DNA of 64,000 bases from Gracilibacillus orientalis (GTDB lineage: Bacteria > Bacillota > Bacilli > Bacillales > Amphibacillaceae), in the NCBI RefSeq assembly GCF_900114645.1, contig NZ_FOTR01000007.1, forward strand, positions 1-64,000, written 5' to 3'. The position numbers were made by a program, and so were the translations under genes. The notes beneath the pieces are model-generated. The model did not search any database, had not been told where the DNA came from, and worked only from the letters and a program-made list of their open reading frames with translations. Below are positions 1 to 10,340 of the stretch, one piece after another; within the stretch, counting starts at the first letter, position 1; each line of letters begins with the position of its first letter.

Positions 1-45
1 TCGGCTCGCGCTGTTCCCGTAGGAGTCTGCGTATTCTGCCTCCGC
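1..45 (-). repeat. Interspersed Bacillaceae repeat, partial copy cut by window edge
   Basis: Read on the minus strand this stretch carries the motif actcctacgggaacagcgcg, the conserved core of the repeat found whole at 355-475 and 50269-50388. The copy runs off the left edge, so its far end is not visible. It is non-coding. Confidence 0.6.
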
Positions 46-48
46 TTT

Positions 49-147
49 GCGTAGTGTTCTGTTTATCGAAAGAAGAGAACTTATGGAATGATATTCTATG
101 AATTTCTTCCTGCATGATAAGAAATACATACTAAGCTGCGGAAAAAC
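49..147 (+). repeat. Long repeat shared with 50183-50280
   Basis: About 97 bases from gtagtgttctg to ctgcggaaaaa match 50183-50280 with only a few substitutions and a one-base length difference. In both places the block leads into a copy of the actcctg-cgggaacag element, so the two loci share a composite repeat. An open frame across it (98-391) is an accident of the repeat. Confidence 0.75.
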
Positions 148-185
148 ACTCGCTTTCACCCAAGGGAACAAGTGCAACATCTACT

Positions 186-262
186 CAAGCAAAGATCGCT
201 CACTGCGGGATCTTCATCGCGTAAGTTCCCACAGGAGTGTCGCATTTTTCCGCAGCTTCGTA
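186..262 (-). repeat. Interspersed repeat, second copy (minus orientation)
   Basis: The reverse complement reads gctgcggaaaaatgcgacac, then ctcctgtgggaac, then gaagatcccgcag. This closely matches the start of the right-hand copy at 50269-50388. It lies inverted relative to the copy at 355-475. Confidence 0.65.
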
Positions 263-354
263 TGGTTTTCTGAACAAGTGAGCAGAAGTCCGAGAAGGTA
301 TATTCTAAGGGGATCAGCCTTCCATCAGCTGAAAATCACTACTAGCGGAGGCAA

Positions 355-475
355 CATACGTAGACTCCTGCGGGAACAGTGGCCAAAGTGAGACCCCACA
401 GCGAACGGTCTTGGTGAGTGAGGAGGCTCACGGGTCACCCGCGGAAAGCGAAGTATGTTGCCGCAGCGTATACTT
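355..475 (+). repeat. Interspersed repeat, third copy (plus orientation)
   Basis: It begins acgtagactcctgcgggaac and ends ggaaagcgaagtatgttgcc followed by gcagcg. The ends are partly complementary (catacgtagac near 355, gtatgttgcc near 460), so a transcript could fold into a long hairpin. The core matches 50269-50388. No transposase is nearby. Confidence 0.65.
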
Positions 476-581
476 AACATTCATTTCTAAGAAGAGGGAA
501 AGAAGCAAATCTAAGCGAAAGTTTTACTGCGCAGTTTATGTTTTATCTGCACTATTATATATATTCTTTATTTTCACATAA

Positions 582-615
582 AAAGCTGAGCATCATGATT
601 TAGATGCTCAGCTTT
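582..615 (-). terminator. Rho-independent terminator of secDF
   Basis: A perfect 13-bp stem (582-594 with 603-615, 8-nt loop) directly follows the secDF stop codon. On the minus strand it is followed by a short T run. Confidence 0.85.
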
Positions 616-618
616 ATC

Positions 619-2874
619 TTATACTTGTGGGCCGTCGTTATGTTTTTTCTCTGTGTATGTGATAGGTTTATCGTTAATTGATTTACCACGCCATACCAAC
701 CATATCTGTGCTGCGATGAATAAAGATGAGTAGGTACCTGCAATTAAGCCTACAACTAATGCGAAAGAGAAGTTAGTAATGGCATTGGCACCGAAAATGA
801 GTAACATCAAAGCAGCGAAGATAACCGTTAAAACGGTGTTGATACTTCTTGCTAATGTCTGCATCAAACTGTGATTAACAATTTTAGCAAGCTCGGCAAT
901 AGATTTGATTTTTTTCTTTTTCTTCAGATTCTCTCTAATCCTGTCAAAGGTTACGATCGTATCATTAATTGAATAACCAACAATGGTTAAAATCGCAGCA
1001 ATGATGGTAATATCAAACTCCAACCTTGTAATACTAAACAATGCGACAATAAAGAATGCATCGTGCAATAACGCAAGTATTGCCGTTAAAGCTGAAAAGA
1101 ATTCAAATCGGATCGTTACGTAAATGATGATTCCGATCGAAGCATATAAAACAGCAAGCACCGCATTCTTGGCTAATTCTTTCCCAACAACATTCGAAAC
1201 AGTGTTAACTGTCGGTTGACTTCCGTACTTTTCTTCAAAATGACTTCTTACTTCGGAAACTTTATCTTGCGATAGTTCGTCTGAGAAACGTGCTACGGCA
1301 ATATTTTGATTATCACCTGATAACACAATTGGTGCACTTACTTCCAAGTCAAGTGCTTCAAAGCCTTCTTCAATTTCTTCAGCAGTAAGTGTCTGGTCCG
1401 CTAATACTTCCACTCGGGAACCGGCTGTAAAATCGATACCGAGATTTAATCGGAATAATGCCAAGCAAGCAATACCAATTACAATTAAGCCAATAGAAAT
1501 ACGGAAAAATTTCTTACGGTGTTTAACAAAATCAAATTGTTTACCGAAGAAAGTTGGTTTCACCTCTTCACTACTGTTAATATCAAGAATTTGGTTTTGT
1601 TTTACTCCAAACCAGCCAGGACGTTTGTTTAATATGTTGCTGTATACCCAGAAACCAAGGAATAATCTCGAACCAAATACTGCTGTAATAAAGCTTAATA
1701 CAATGCTGATAATTAACAATGTCGCGAACCCTTTTACAGAACTTGTACCGAATATAAATAGTACTGATGCTGCAATCAGCGTTGTAATGTTGGCATCAAA
1801 TATGGTCGACAGTGAATGTTGATTACCTGCTTTAAAAGCTGCTTTGATTGATTTTCCTTCTTTGATTTCTTCCTTAATCCGTTCGTACGTGATGATGTTG
1901 GCGTCAACTGCCATCCCAACCCCTAGTACCAGAGCAGCAATACCCGGTAACGTTAGAACACCATTCATTAATTGGAAGACCAGTAATACTAAATATACAT
2001 ATATACTAAGTGTAATAGCTGCAATCACACCAGGGAAACGGTAATAGAAAATCATATAAATAAAAACTAAGAGAACACCTAATATACTGGCGAAAACAGT
2101 TTTATCCAATGCTTGCTGACCAAACTGTGCACCTACTGAATTGGAATACTCCTCTTCTAAATCAACAGGTAAAGAACCTGCATTTAATAAATCTGCAAGT
2201 CGATCTGCAGATTCTATCGTGAAATCACCTCTAATCATAATATCTGTCGTTCTTAATACTTGTTCAAAGGTCGGAGCAGAAATTACTTTCGAGTCTTCTT
2301 TCAGATTTTCTTCTTCGTATGTATCTCCTTCTTCATAGTCCATCCAGATAACCACTTGATCTGTAAGCTCTGGATTTTCCCTGATTTCTTTTGTGGTATC
2401 ACCAAAACGATCTGGATCTTTAAATTGAACCGTTACGATTGGTTGATTAGTTTCTGGATCAAAATCCTGTTCGGCACTACCTTCTTTTATATCTGAACCA
2501 TCTAAATATTTTTTATCGTTAACATCACGGAATGATAATTCTGCTGTTGTAGCTAACATTTCTCGTGCTTCATCTTGATCTTCTACGCCAGCTAGTTGGA
2601 CACGAATGCGGTTTGGTTCTTCGATATTAAAGCTCGGTTCGCTGATACCAATCGCATTTACACGTCTTTCAAGAGTAGAAACGGTAGATTCTAACACACT
2701 TCTAGTTACTTCTTCGTCACCAATAGGCTCCACATCATACAAGACTTCAAAACCACCTTGTAAGTCCAGCCCTAATTTAATTTTATTTGCTATATCAGAA
2801 TATGTTGTTCCAATCGTTGCTCCTAATACTAAAACAATTAGGAAAAATGCAACGAGTCTTCCTCTTTTCACCAT
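619..2874 (-). CDS. secDF: Protein translocase SecDF (fused SecD-SecF)
   Basis: Membrane protein that uses the proton gradient to help pull exported proteins through SecYEG. At 751 aa it carries SecD and SecF in one chain, as in B. subtilis. The SecD half starts with a membrane segment (about 8-24) and the LGLDLQGG motif at 34-41, and contains the VGMAVDANIITYERI membrane motif near residue 320. The SecF half, from about residue 446, repeats the plan with LGIDFTAGS and YSINDTIVTFDRIREN. An agggagg ribosome site precedes the ATG. The gene is monocistronic by appearance, with its own terminator; comN lies 79 bp upstream in the same orientation, as in B. subtilis. Confidence 0.97.
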   Translation of the reverse strand: MVKRGRLVAFFLIVLVLGATIGTTYSDIANKIKLGLDLQGGFEVLYDVEPIGDEEVTRSVLESTVSTLERRVNAIGISEPSFNIEEPNRIRVQLAGVEDQDEAREMLATTAELSFRDVNDKKYLDGSDIKEGSAEQDFDPETNQPIVTVQFKDPDRFGDTTKEIRENPELTDQVVIWMDYEEGDTYEEENLKEDSKVISAPTFEQVLRTTDIMIRGDFTIESADRLADLLNAGSLPVDLEEEYSNSVGAQFGQQALDKTVFASILGVLLVFIYMIFYYRFPGVIAAITLSIYVYLVLLVFQLMNGVLTLPGIAALVLGVGMAVDANIITYERIKEEIKEGKSIKAAFKAGNQHSLSTIFDANITTLIAASVLFIFGTSSVKGFATLLIISIVLSFITAVFGSRLFLGFWVYSNILNKRPGWFGVKQNQILDINSSEEVKPTFFGKQFDFVKHRKKFFRISIGLIVIGIACLALFRLNLGIDFTAGSRVEVLADQTLTAEEIEEGFEALDLEVSAPIVLSGDNQNIAVARFSDELSQDKVSEVRSHFEEKYGSQPTVNTVSNVVGKELAKNAVLAVLYASIGIIIYVTIRFEFFSALTAILALLHDAFFIVALFSITRLEFDITIIAAILTIVGYSINDTIVTFDRIRENLKKKKKIKSIAELAKIVNHSLMQTLARSINTVLTVIFAALMLLIFGANAITNFSFALVVGLIAGTYSSLFIAAQIWLVWRGKSINDKPITYTEKKHNDGPQV

Positions 2875-2953
2875 ATGTAAAGCCTCCCTAAGTTTTCACA
2901 ACAATACCATATTACTATAAAAACCAATCATGAGACAAGCAACAATAGGAATG

Positions 2954-3250
2954 CTAGTCTGTTTTTTTATTTCCTAATAGTGCATCAAGTGATTCCTGTA
3001 AATTATTATCTTTCAATGATTGCTGTGTTAAAAATGTCATAAATAAGTTCGGATTCAAATGAAAAATATCCTGTACCACTTCATGCAACGATTTTTCCGG
3101 ATCACCCTTCCACACCTTTTCTAATAAACAGTTCCAAATATCCTCTGCTGTTGCTTTCGAATAATCCAGCAGTTTAAATTCATTGACCTTACTATCGAGC
3201 ACATCCTCTAATTCATGCTTCCAAATCGAGACTTGCTTTTTTACTGTCAT
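2954..3250 (-). CDS. comN: Post-transcriptional regulator ComN family protein
   Basis: A 98-aa soluble protein matching the ComN/YrzD family by size, by its position between secDF and spoVB, and by its helical, acidic sequence (VWKGDPEKSLHEVVQDIF). In B. subtilis ComN post-transcriptionally controls the comE competence operon and interacts with DivIVA. The frame extends to 3292, but only the ATG at 3250 has a proper ribosome site (ggagga, 7 nt upstream), so I use that start. Identification rests on family memory and synteny; function in this organism is inferred. Confidence 0.8.
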   Translation of the reverse strand: MTVKKQVSIWKHELEDVLDSKVNEFKLLDYSKATAEDIWNCLLEKVWKGDPEKSLHEVVQDIFHLNPNLFMTFLTQQSLKDNNLQESLDALLGNKKTD

Positions 3251-3459
3251 GAATTTTCCTCCATCCGTCATCAGAAAAACTTGGCATCTCACCGATTCTA
3301 TCTAGCGATGGCCTTAGTTTCCCTTATACTATAATTCATCATCATTTCATACATTTATAGTACAAAAAATCTATCCGAAATAGTCATGCTTGTCCTCACT
3401 TCATGCATATACTTCATTGTATATGAAAATTTTCCATTTGAGAAGGTAGGTCGAGCAAA

Positions 3460-4998
3460 GTGACCAAACAAAATTTTTTACAAGGGACCATTATTTTAAT
3501 CATAGCTGGAATGATTACACGATTTATGGGATTTATTAATAGAATTCTGGTCGCAAGATTAATGGGCGAGGAAGGCATCGGTTTATACAATATGGCGTTG
3601 CCCACCCTATTCTTAATGTATACTATCTCGCAAATTGGACTACCTATTGCAATCGCAAAGCGGGTGGCCGAAGCAGATGCCAAAAAGGATCATGCCAAAA
3701 TCAAGCAGATCTTAATCATCTCCTTATCAATTACTATTTCACTAAGTATGCTATCATCTGTTTTGATGTTCTTGCTGATTCCTTATATTTCGAATTATCT
3801 ATTAACGGATGAACGTGTTTTTTACCCAATGATGGCAATTATTCCAATTATTCCAATTAGTGCTGTAGGTTCGGTGATTCGTGGTTATTTTCAGGGACGC
3901 CAGAACATGAAACCGCAGAGTTACGCCCAAGTACTGGAGCAAATAGTCCGGATTGGTTTTGTACTAGTCCTGGTAAGCTGGTTGGTTCCATACGGAGTTG
4001 AATTCGCTGCATCTGGTGCCATGATAGCTGTTATTATTGGAGAAGCTGTTTCCTTACTATTTATGCTAAAAATGTTCCAGATAAAGAAACGGATTAAATT
4101 ACGTAGAAATATCTATAAATACATGAAAGCAGGAAAAGAAACGCTACAGCAATTGTTTTCGATAGCGATACCAAGCACAGCAAGCAGGTTGGTTAATTCG
4201 ATTGCTAACTTTCTGGAACCTATATTAGTTGCGCAAAGTTTAGCCTTAGCAGGTTTTCAAGCAACTGTAGCAACCAAGCAATATGGAGCACTTACTGGTT
4301 ATGCCCTGCCACTGCTATTTCTACCTACCTTTATCACACACTCACTTGCAGTCGCACTAGTACCAAACATTAGTGAAGCGGAAGCTAATCATCACACAAA
4401 ACTAATTCATTACAGAATACACCAGTCCATTCGGCTTTCATTCGCATCAGGAGCTATCGCCACCGTCTTATTAACACTTTTTGCCGATGCAATTTTGCAA
4501 TATATGTATGGTTCAAATAATGCCAGCCTCTTTCTGAAGATTATGGCACCCTGTTTTTTATTTATGTATATACAATTCCCGTTAAATGCTTCTTTACAAG
4601 CTTTAGACTTAGCTAAACAAGCGATGTGGAATAATATCGCAGCAACGGTGATAAAATTTATTATTTTAATCAGCCTAGCAACTAATCCACAAATTGGTAT
4701 ATACGGGGCAGCCATTGCAATGTGTGTTGGTGTAATGATTGGTACGATATTTCATTTGATTACATTATTCCGAGCCATTCGCTTTTATATACCTGTTAAA
4801 ATGATAGTGAAAATGATCGCTTTAATTAGTTTAACCTTTTGGATGGGAGAGTTATTAATTAGTATTTTTTCCTTTCAACCATCAGATATGTATAGCTTTT
4901 TAATTATATTATTCCTATTACTAGTTAGCTATCTAATCTTTCTATTCAGCTTACAATTTATTAGTAAAGATGAGTTGCAACAATTACGAAAAAAATAA
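3460..4998 (+). CDS. spoVB: Stage V sporulation protein B, MOP-superfamily flippase
   Basis: Polytopic membrane protein (512 aa, about 14 predicted helices) of the MATE/MOP polysaccharide-exporter family. The N-terminus TRFMGFINRILVARLMGEEG and the following GLYNMALPTL are typical of SpoVB. It is needed for spore cortex synthesis, probably as a lipid-linked precursor flippase in the outer forespore membrane. The start is GTG at 3460 behind gaaggtagg. It is transcribed divergently from comN and faces the DUF421 gene, with a shared terminator at 4993-5030. Location next to secDF matches B. subtilis. Confidence 0.93.
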   Translation: MTKQNFLQGTIILIIAGMITRFMGFINRILVARLMGEEGIGLYNMALPTLFLMYTISQIGLPIAIAKRVAEADAKKDHAKIKQILIISLSITISLSMLSSVLMFLLIPYISNYLLTDERVFYPMMAIIPIIPISAVGSVIRGYFQGRQNMKPQSYAQVLEQIVRIGFVLVLVSWLVPYGVEFAASGAMIAVIIGEAVSLLFMLKMFQIKKRIKLRRNIYKYMKAGKETLQQLFSIAIPSTASRLVNSIANFLEPILVAQSLALAGFQATVATKQYGALTGYALPLLFLPTFITHSLAVALVPNISEAEANHHTKLIHYRIHQSIRLSFASGAIATVLLTLFADAILQYMYGSNNASLFLKIMAPCFLFMYIQFPLNASLQALDLAKQAMWNNIAATVIKFIILISLATNPQIGIYGAAIAMCVGVMIGTIFHLITLFRAIRFYIPVKMIVKMIALISLTFWMGELLISIFSFQPSDMYSFLIILFLLLVSYLIFLFSLQFISKDELQQLRKK

Positions 4999-5030
4999 CA
5001 CATCACCAATCGATGTGTTATTTTTTTTCG
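4993..5030. terminator. Terminator between spoVB and the DUF421 gene
   Basis: The stem aaataacacatc / gatgtgttattt (4993-5004 with 5012-5023) is followed by a long T run on the plus strand and preceded by five A residues. It can serve both converging genes. The minus-strand stop codon lies inside the hairpin. Confidence 0.85.
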
Positions 5031-5692
5031 TTTTTTTTATCGATATACCATTCATCATTCACATCAATTGAACAGAAAGAAACTTGTTTAATGTCGTTAA
5101 ACTCTCTTTTTTCTAGTTGTTTATGTAGCCAGTTCTCACTCTCACCCAATTGTTCCAAGGCTTTCTCTTGTATTCTACCATCTACGACTAATGGTAAAAC
5201 AAGTCCATTTATCTTGTTCCGTACATTAGCGAAATCTTGTTTTTCAATAATCGAGAGCTTACCCGACGGCTCCAGAATAGCATATGATACATCCTTAATA
5301 CTTTCAGTGCCATTCTCCCGAAGTTGTTGCAGGAGATCATCAAAATTGAAGCGATTTTTCTTCATGGCATACTCATCAATTTTTCCTTTTGAAATAATAA
5401 TAGTTGGTTTACCTTCAAACCATTTCCGAAATAGTGGGCTTTTTAAAGAGATCCATGCTGTTAAACGCTGTATAATTAGTAAAAGAACCATCGGAATTAA
5501 CCCATAGCCAAAAAATAATTCCAGATCTTCTATCGTCAGAACGGCGATTTCAGCAATCATAATAAAGACAACAATATCTAAAAGACTCAATTCTCCTACT
5601 TCTCGCTTCCCCATCAAACGAAAGATGAGAATTATACTTAAATAGTATAATAACGTACGAAAAATTAGTGTATAAATTTCCTCCATTGACAA
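5018..5692 (-). CDS. DUF421 membrane protein (YrbG-like)
   Basis: About 224 aa: three N-terminal membrane segments with the conserved FRLMGKREVGELSLLD stretch, followed by a soluble DUF421 domain containing KPTIIISKGKIDE and AILEPSGKLSI. B. subtilis has yrbG in the same place next to spoVB. The molecular function of the family is not established; several members affect spore germination. The frame is open to a GTG at 5701. The TTG at 5692 has the best spaced ribosome site (aaaggg, 9 nt), and an ATG at 5686 is also possible, so the start is uncertain by a few codons. Confidence 0.85.
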   Translation of the reverse strand: MSMEEIYTLIFRTLLYYLSIILIFRLMGKREVGELSLLDIVVFIMIAEIAVLTIEDLELFFGYGLIPMVLLLIIQRLTAWISLKSPLFRKWFEGKPTIIISKGKIDEYAMKKNRFNFDDLLQQLRENGTESIKDVSYAILEPSGKLSIIEKQDFANVRNKINGLVLPLVVDGRIQEKALEQLGESENWLHKQLEKREFNDIKQVSFCSIDVNDEWYIDKKNEKK

Positions 5693-5752
5693 ACTAGCCA
5701 CACCCTTTACAAGCGATATAACTAGTTTTTCCCACTACACTTTGTAATATAC

Positions 5753-7054
5753 TTATAACGGCTGTTGAAAGGGTAACAAATAGCGAAAATAAATATATAT
5801 CGTCGCAATAATTAACGAAAAGATTACAACCGGAATCCCGTATAACATGAATTTGACAAATGCAATAGGCTTATTCTGCGCATCAGCAAGTCCAGCAACC
5901 ACGACATTGGCGGATGCACCAATTAATGTACCATTGCCACCGAGACATGCCCCAAGTGCTAATGACCACCATAATGGATCTAGATTTGCCATTCCATATG
6001 TTTCAAACTCTTTAATTACCGGAATCATTGCAGCAACGAAAGGAATATTATCAACAATCCCCGAAAAAATTCCCGAAATCCATAAAAGTAACAATGCTGT
6101 ATAAGTCATATCACCCTCTGTTAACCACATTATCGATCTTGCTAATTCATCAATGATCCCCACTTCTTCCAATCCTCCTACAAGCATAAACAGACCAATA
6201 AAGAAAAAAAGTGTGACCCACTCGACTTGTTGAAATACGGTTTCAGCCTCCACCTCTTTTTCACTGATTATTAACAAAAGAATGGCACCACATAGTGCAA
6301 TGATCGTTAAATCAATATGAAAAACAGGATGTAACATAAAACCTGTAATAGTCAGAGTTAACACTGATAATGACTGATATAGTAATGGTGATTTAACTAA
6401 ATAACTCGATTCTTTCATTTTCATTAGTTCTTGAATTCTAGTGTCATCTATTTGTTTCAATTGTTTTCGAAATAGAAAACTGAGCAAGATCATGACTAAA
6501 ATAAATAACAAGGCAGCAATAGGTGCAGTGTGCTGAATAAAGGATATAAAAGTTAAATGAGGAACTGCCTGACCAATCATAATGTTTGGCGGATCACCGA
6601 TTAACGTAGCTGTCCCGCCAATATTTGCAGTTAATATAATCGTGATTAAATAAGGTAATGCCGGTAACTGCAGTAAATTTGTCAGGGTTAATATTACAGG
6701 TACAAATAATAACACAGTTGTCACATTATCGAGTAATGCCGAACCTAAAGCAGTTAAAAATCCTATTCCTACTAACAAAGGAACAGGCTTGCCTTTCACT
6801 ACTTTCGCCAACCAGATTGCAATGTAACTAAATACACCTGTTTTTTTCGTTATCGCTACTAATACCATCATTGCAAAAAGTAATGCTACAGTGTGCCAAT
6901 CTATATAAGACGTAACAGCATCTTCCCAACCATAAACACCGGTTAATAATAACAGCACACCACCAGCCAACGCGACTAACGCTCGATTTATTTTTTCAGA
7001 CATTATAAATATATAGCTAATAATAAATACGGCAACTGCGATGATTACTGACAT
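5753..7054 (-). CDS. ArsB/NhaD-type ion permease (SLC13/CitMHS fold)
   Basis: 433-aa inner-membrane transporter with about 11-12 helices. Two inverted-repeat signature loops are visible: GGTATLIGDPPNIMIG in the first half and LGGNGTLIGASANVVVAG in the second. They mark the ion-transporter superfamily that includes ArsB and NhaD. The GDPPN motif fits the ArsB/NhaD branch rather than citrate carriers. The substrate cannot be told from sequence; arsenite or Na+/H+ exchange are candidates. It has a good ggagac ribosome site and no ars regulator or reductase nearby. Confidence 0.85.
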   Translation of the reverse strand: MSVIIAVAVFIISYIFIMSEKINRALVALAGGVLLLLTGVYGWEDAVTSYIDWHTVALLFAMMVLVAITKKTGVFSYIAIWLAKVVKGKPVPLLVGIGFLTALGSALLDNVTTVLLFVPVILTLTNLLQLPALPYLITIILTANIGGTATLIGDPPNIMIGQAVPHLTFISFIQHTAPIAALLFILVMILLSFLFRKQLKQIDDTRIQELMKMKESSYLVKSPLLYQSLSVLTLTITGFMLHPVFHIDLTIIALCGAILLLIISEKEVEAETVFQQVEWVTLFFFIGLFMLVGGLEEVGIIDELARSIMWLTEGDMTYTALLLLWISGIFSGIVDNIPFVAAMIPVIKEFETYGMANLDPLWWSLALGACLGGNGTLIGASANVVVAGLADAQNKPIAFVKFMLYGIPVVIFSLIIATIYIYFRYLLPFQQPL

Positions 7055-7208
7055 GGAATGTCTCCTCTCTAATCTTCATAGTAAGACAAGTTATATTACC
7101 ATCTATATTCTTATTTTGTGAAACTATTCAAAAAAGGAGGTCTTCTATTTTCAAAGGACATGCATACATAATTAGAGAGGACTTTTTATACAATTGGGGG
7201 GGTTATGG

Positions 7209-7586
7209 ATGAAAACAGCTGTCAGTGTGTTGTATGGTTGGATGGGGATTTTTGTGGTGATGCTTGTTGCCAGTATTATTCTCACACTTTTGTTGCGTTT
7301 TACTTCTTTAGGGGAGTCTACGCTTGAGATGGCTACGTTGTTTATCAGTTTTATTGCGCTGTTTACTGGAGGACTAATTGCAGGATTAAAAGCAAAGCAT
7401 AAGGGGATTCTTGTCGGAGCAATTACTAGTTTATTATTTACGTTTGTAGTCTTTTGCTATCGTTTCCTTGGATTACATTTAAGTTTTTCGGTAGTCGAAC
7501 TGGTCAACCATGGTGCGTATATACTTTTAGCAATGTTCGGGGCGATTATTGGCGTGAATTTATCATCCGGAGAGGAGTCTGCTTGA
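7209..7586 (+). CDS. TIGR04086-family membrane protein (YrzE-like)
   Basis: 125-aa protein with four hydrophobic segments separated by short loops (GLIAGLKAKHKGILVGA is the conserved middle). It resembles the YrzE/TIGR04086 family that sits between spoVB and yajC in B. subtilis. The start is placed at the ATG at 7209, 6 nt after a run of seven G; a TTG at 7194 would remove the ribosome site. Function unknown. A strong terminator follows. Confidence 0.8.
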   Translation: MKTAVSVLYGWMGIFVVMLVASIILTLLLRFTSLGESTLEMATLFISFIALFTGGLIAGLKAKHKGILVGAITSLLFTFVVFCYRFLGLHLSFSVVELVNHGAYILLAMFGAIIGVNLSSGEESA

Positions 7587-7613
7587 GAATTAATAAAGAG
7601 AGATTAAATATTA

Positions 7614-7649
7614 AATACCATGACAGCAAATGCTGTCATGGTATTTTTT
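7614..7649 (+). terminator. Terminator of the YrzE-like gene
   Basis: A 15-bp inverted repeat, 7614-7628 with 7631-7645 (14-bp stem once the loop opens), ends in a six-T run on the plus strand. The converging yajC transcript ends at the same place. Confidence 0.88.
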
Positions 7650-7661
7650 GTGCATTATAAA

Positions 7662-7925
7662 TTAACTTTGTTCTACTACTTCTCGTACTGACGAACGATC
7701 GTATGTAATTTTCGTTCCATCTCCAACTAGAAGTACGATCTGGTCTTCATCCAATGCATGTACACTTGCGTGCATTCCGCCAATAGTAATGATTTTGTCT
7801 CCCTTTTTCAGTTCCTGTTGCATTTGACGGACTTGCTTTTGTTTTTTCTGCTGTGGTCTGATTAATAAGAAGTAAAAAATCACAACCATCAAAATCAGTG
7901 GTCCAAAAGTTGCTAAAATCTCCAC
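7662..7925 (-). CDS. yajC: Preprotein translocase accessory protein YajC
   Basis: 87-aa single-pass membrane protein: hydrophobic helix at about 8-21, then the invariant FLLIRPQQKKQK junction and a small cytosolic domain with KKGDKIITIGGMHASV. YajC associates with SecDF. The start is GTG (7925), 8-9 nt after an agggggc ribosome site. A nearby ATG is in another frame. It is the last gene of the ruvA-to-yajC operon, 17 bp behind tgt. Confidence 0.95.
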   Translation of the reverse strand: MEILATFGPLILMVVIFYFLLIRPQQKKQKQVRQMQQELKKGDKIITIGGMHASVHALDEDQIVLLVGDGTKITYDRSSVREVVEQS

Positions 7926-7942
7926 TCATTTCGCCCCCTTTC

Positions 7943-9097
<1,155 letters not shown>

Positions 9098-10126
9098 TTA
9101 CATAATTAACATGGCGTCACCAAAACTGAAGAAACGATAACGTTCGGTTACTGCTTTGTTGTAAGCTTCTAAAATAAAATCTCGATCAGCTAAAGCACTA
9201 ACTAACATAATCAAAGTTGATTTTGGTAAATGGAAGTTCGTGATTAAACCATCAATCGCTTTAAACTGGTATGGAGGATATATAAAAATATCTGTCCAAC
9301 CGTTTCTCTCTTCAAACTTACCACCTGTATCTCGTGCTATCGTTTCTACCGTTCTTGTTGAGGTAGTTCCAACAGAGATAATCCGATCTCCTCTTATTTT
9401 TACCTGGTTTAATTGATCAGCAGTCTCTTTCGTCATTTGGTAAAATTCGGCATGCATTTCGTGTTCCGCGATATTATCCACACTTACCGGTCGAAATGTT
9501 CCTAAACCGACATGTAAGGTAATAAATGCTATTTCAACACCCTTTTCCCTGATTTGTTGCAATAATGCTTCAGTAAAATGGAGCCCTGCCGTTGGAGCAG
9601 CTGCAGACCCCTTTTCTTTAGCATACACGGTCTGGTAACGATTACGCTCATCCAATTGCTCTTTAATATATGGTGGGAGTGGCATTTCCCCTAATTGATC
9701 CAATACTTCATAAAAGATACCATCATAGTGAAAACGAAGCACCCGACCGCCGTGTTCTTTAGTATCAACACATGTTGCCGTAAGCTTTCCTTCGCCAAAG
9801 CTGATTTTAGTACCTTCTGTTATTTTTTTCGCTGGCTTGACCAGCACTTCCCAATCATCATCTTCCAGCTGGGTTAGTAATAAGACTTCTACTTTTGCAC
9901 CCGTTTCTTCTTTTACACCATATAGTCTTGCTGGTAACACTTCGGTATTATTTAGTACTAGGCAATCTCCCGACTTTAAAAAATCCAATATATCATAAAA
10001 ATGATGATGGGTAATCGAGCGATTCTCTCGGTTTAATACCATCAATCGGGAGCTTGCTCTCTCCTCTAATGGCGTCTGTGCAATTAATTCTTCTGGTAGA
10101 TCAAAATCAAAATCTTCAATTTCCAT
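9098..10126 (-). CDS. queA: S-adenosylmethionine:tRNA ribosyltransferase-isomerase
   Basis: Transfers the ribosyl moiety of SAM onto preQ1-tRNA to form epoxyqueuosine. 342 aa, the family's usual length, starting [20 protein letters not shown] and containing GLHFTEALL and [11 protein letters not shown]. The frame is open to 10165, but the ATG at 10126 sits behind aaggag, so the shorter form is annotated. It follows the DUF2905 gene by 13 bp and precedes tgt. Confidence 0.97.
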   Translation of the reverse strand: MEIEDFDFDLPEELIAQTPLEERASSRLMVLNRENRSITHHHFYDILDFLKSGDCLVLNNTEVLPARLYGVKEETGAKVEVLLLTQLEDDDWEVLVKPAKKITEGTKISFGEGKLTATCVDTKEHGGRVLRFHYDGIFYEVLDQLGEMPLPPYIKEQLDERNRYQTVYAKEKGSAAAPTAGLHFTEALLQQIREKGVEIAFITLHVGLGTFRPVSVDNIAEHEMHAEFYQMTKETADQLNQVKIRGDRIISVGTTSTRTVETIARDTGGKFEERNGWTDIFIYPPYQFKAIDGLITNFHLPKSTLIMLVSALADRDFILEAYNKAVTERYRFFSFGDAMLIM

Positions 10127-10139
10127 CTTTCTTCTCCTT

Positions 10140-10340
10140 TTATTTGAAACGTCCGATGATAGCAAAAATCAATGTCAAAATAATACTTATCACAATCGAG
10201 GTCACAATCGGGAAATGGAAGGAAAAGTTTCCTTTTTTAAAACTGATATCTCCTGGTAATTTTCCAATAAAACCCCATAACAGACCAACGATAATAAAGA
10301 CAACCCCTATTACAATAAAGATTTTGCCAAACTCCGTCAA
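10140..10340 (-). CDS. DUF2905 small membrane protein
   Basis: 66 aa with two hydrophobic segments (about 6-26 and 44-62) around the conserved [16 protein letters not shown] loop of DUF2905. It starts with TTG overlapping the ruvB stop codon (ttga), with gggaggt 9 nt upstream inside ruvB, so translation is probably coupled. Homologues sit in the same place in many Bacillaceae. Function unknown. Confidence 0.9.
   Translation of the reverse strand: MTEFGKIFIVIGVVFIIVGLLWGFIGKLPGDISFKKGNFSFHFPIVTSIVISIILTLIFAIIGRFK

Noticed and set aside
98-391. 97-codon plus-strand frame
   Set aside because: It lies wholly inside repeat copies, has no ribosome site, and its product (Cys/Arg/Ser-rich) matches no family; the related repeat at 50.2 kb gives a different frame.
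3400-3430. Sigma-E promoter for spoVB
   Set aside because: Some catata-type sequences occur, but no -35/-10 pair with acceptable spacing.
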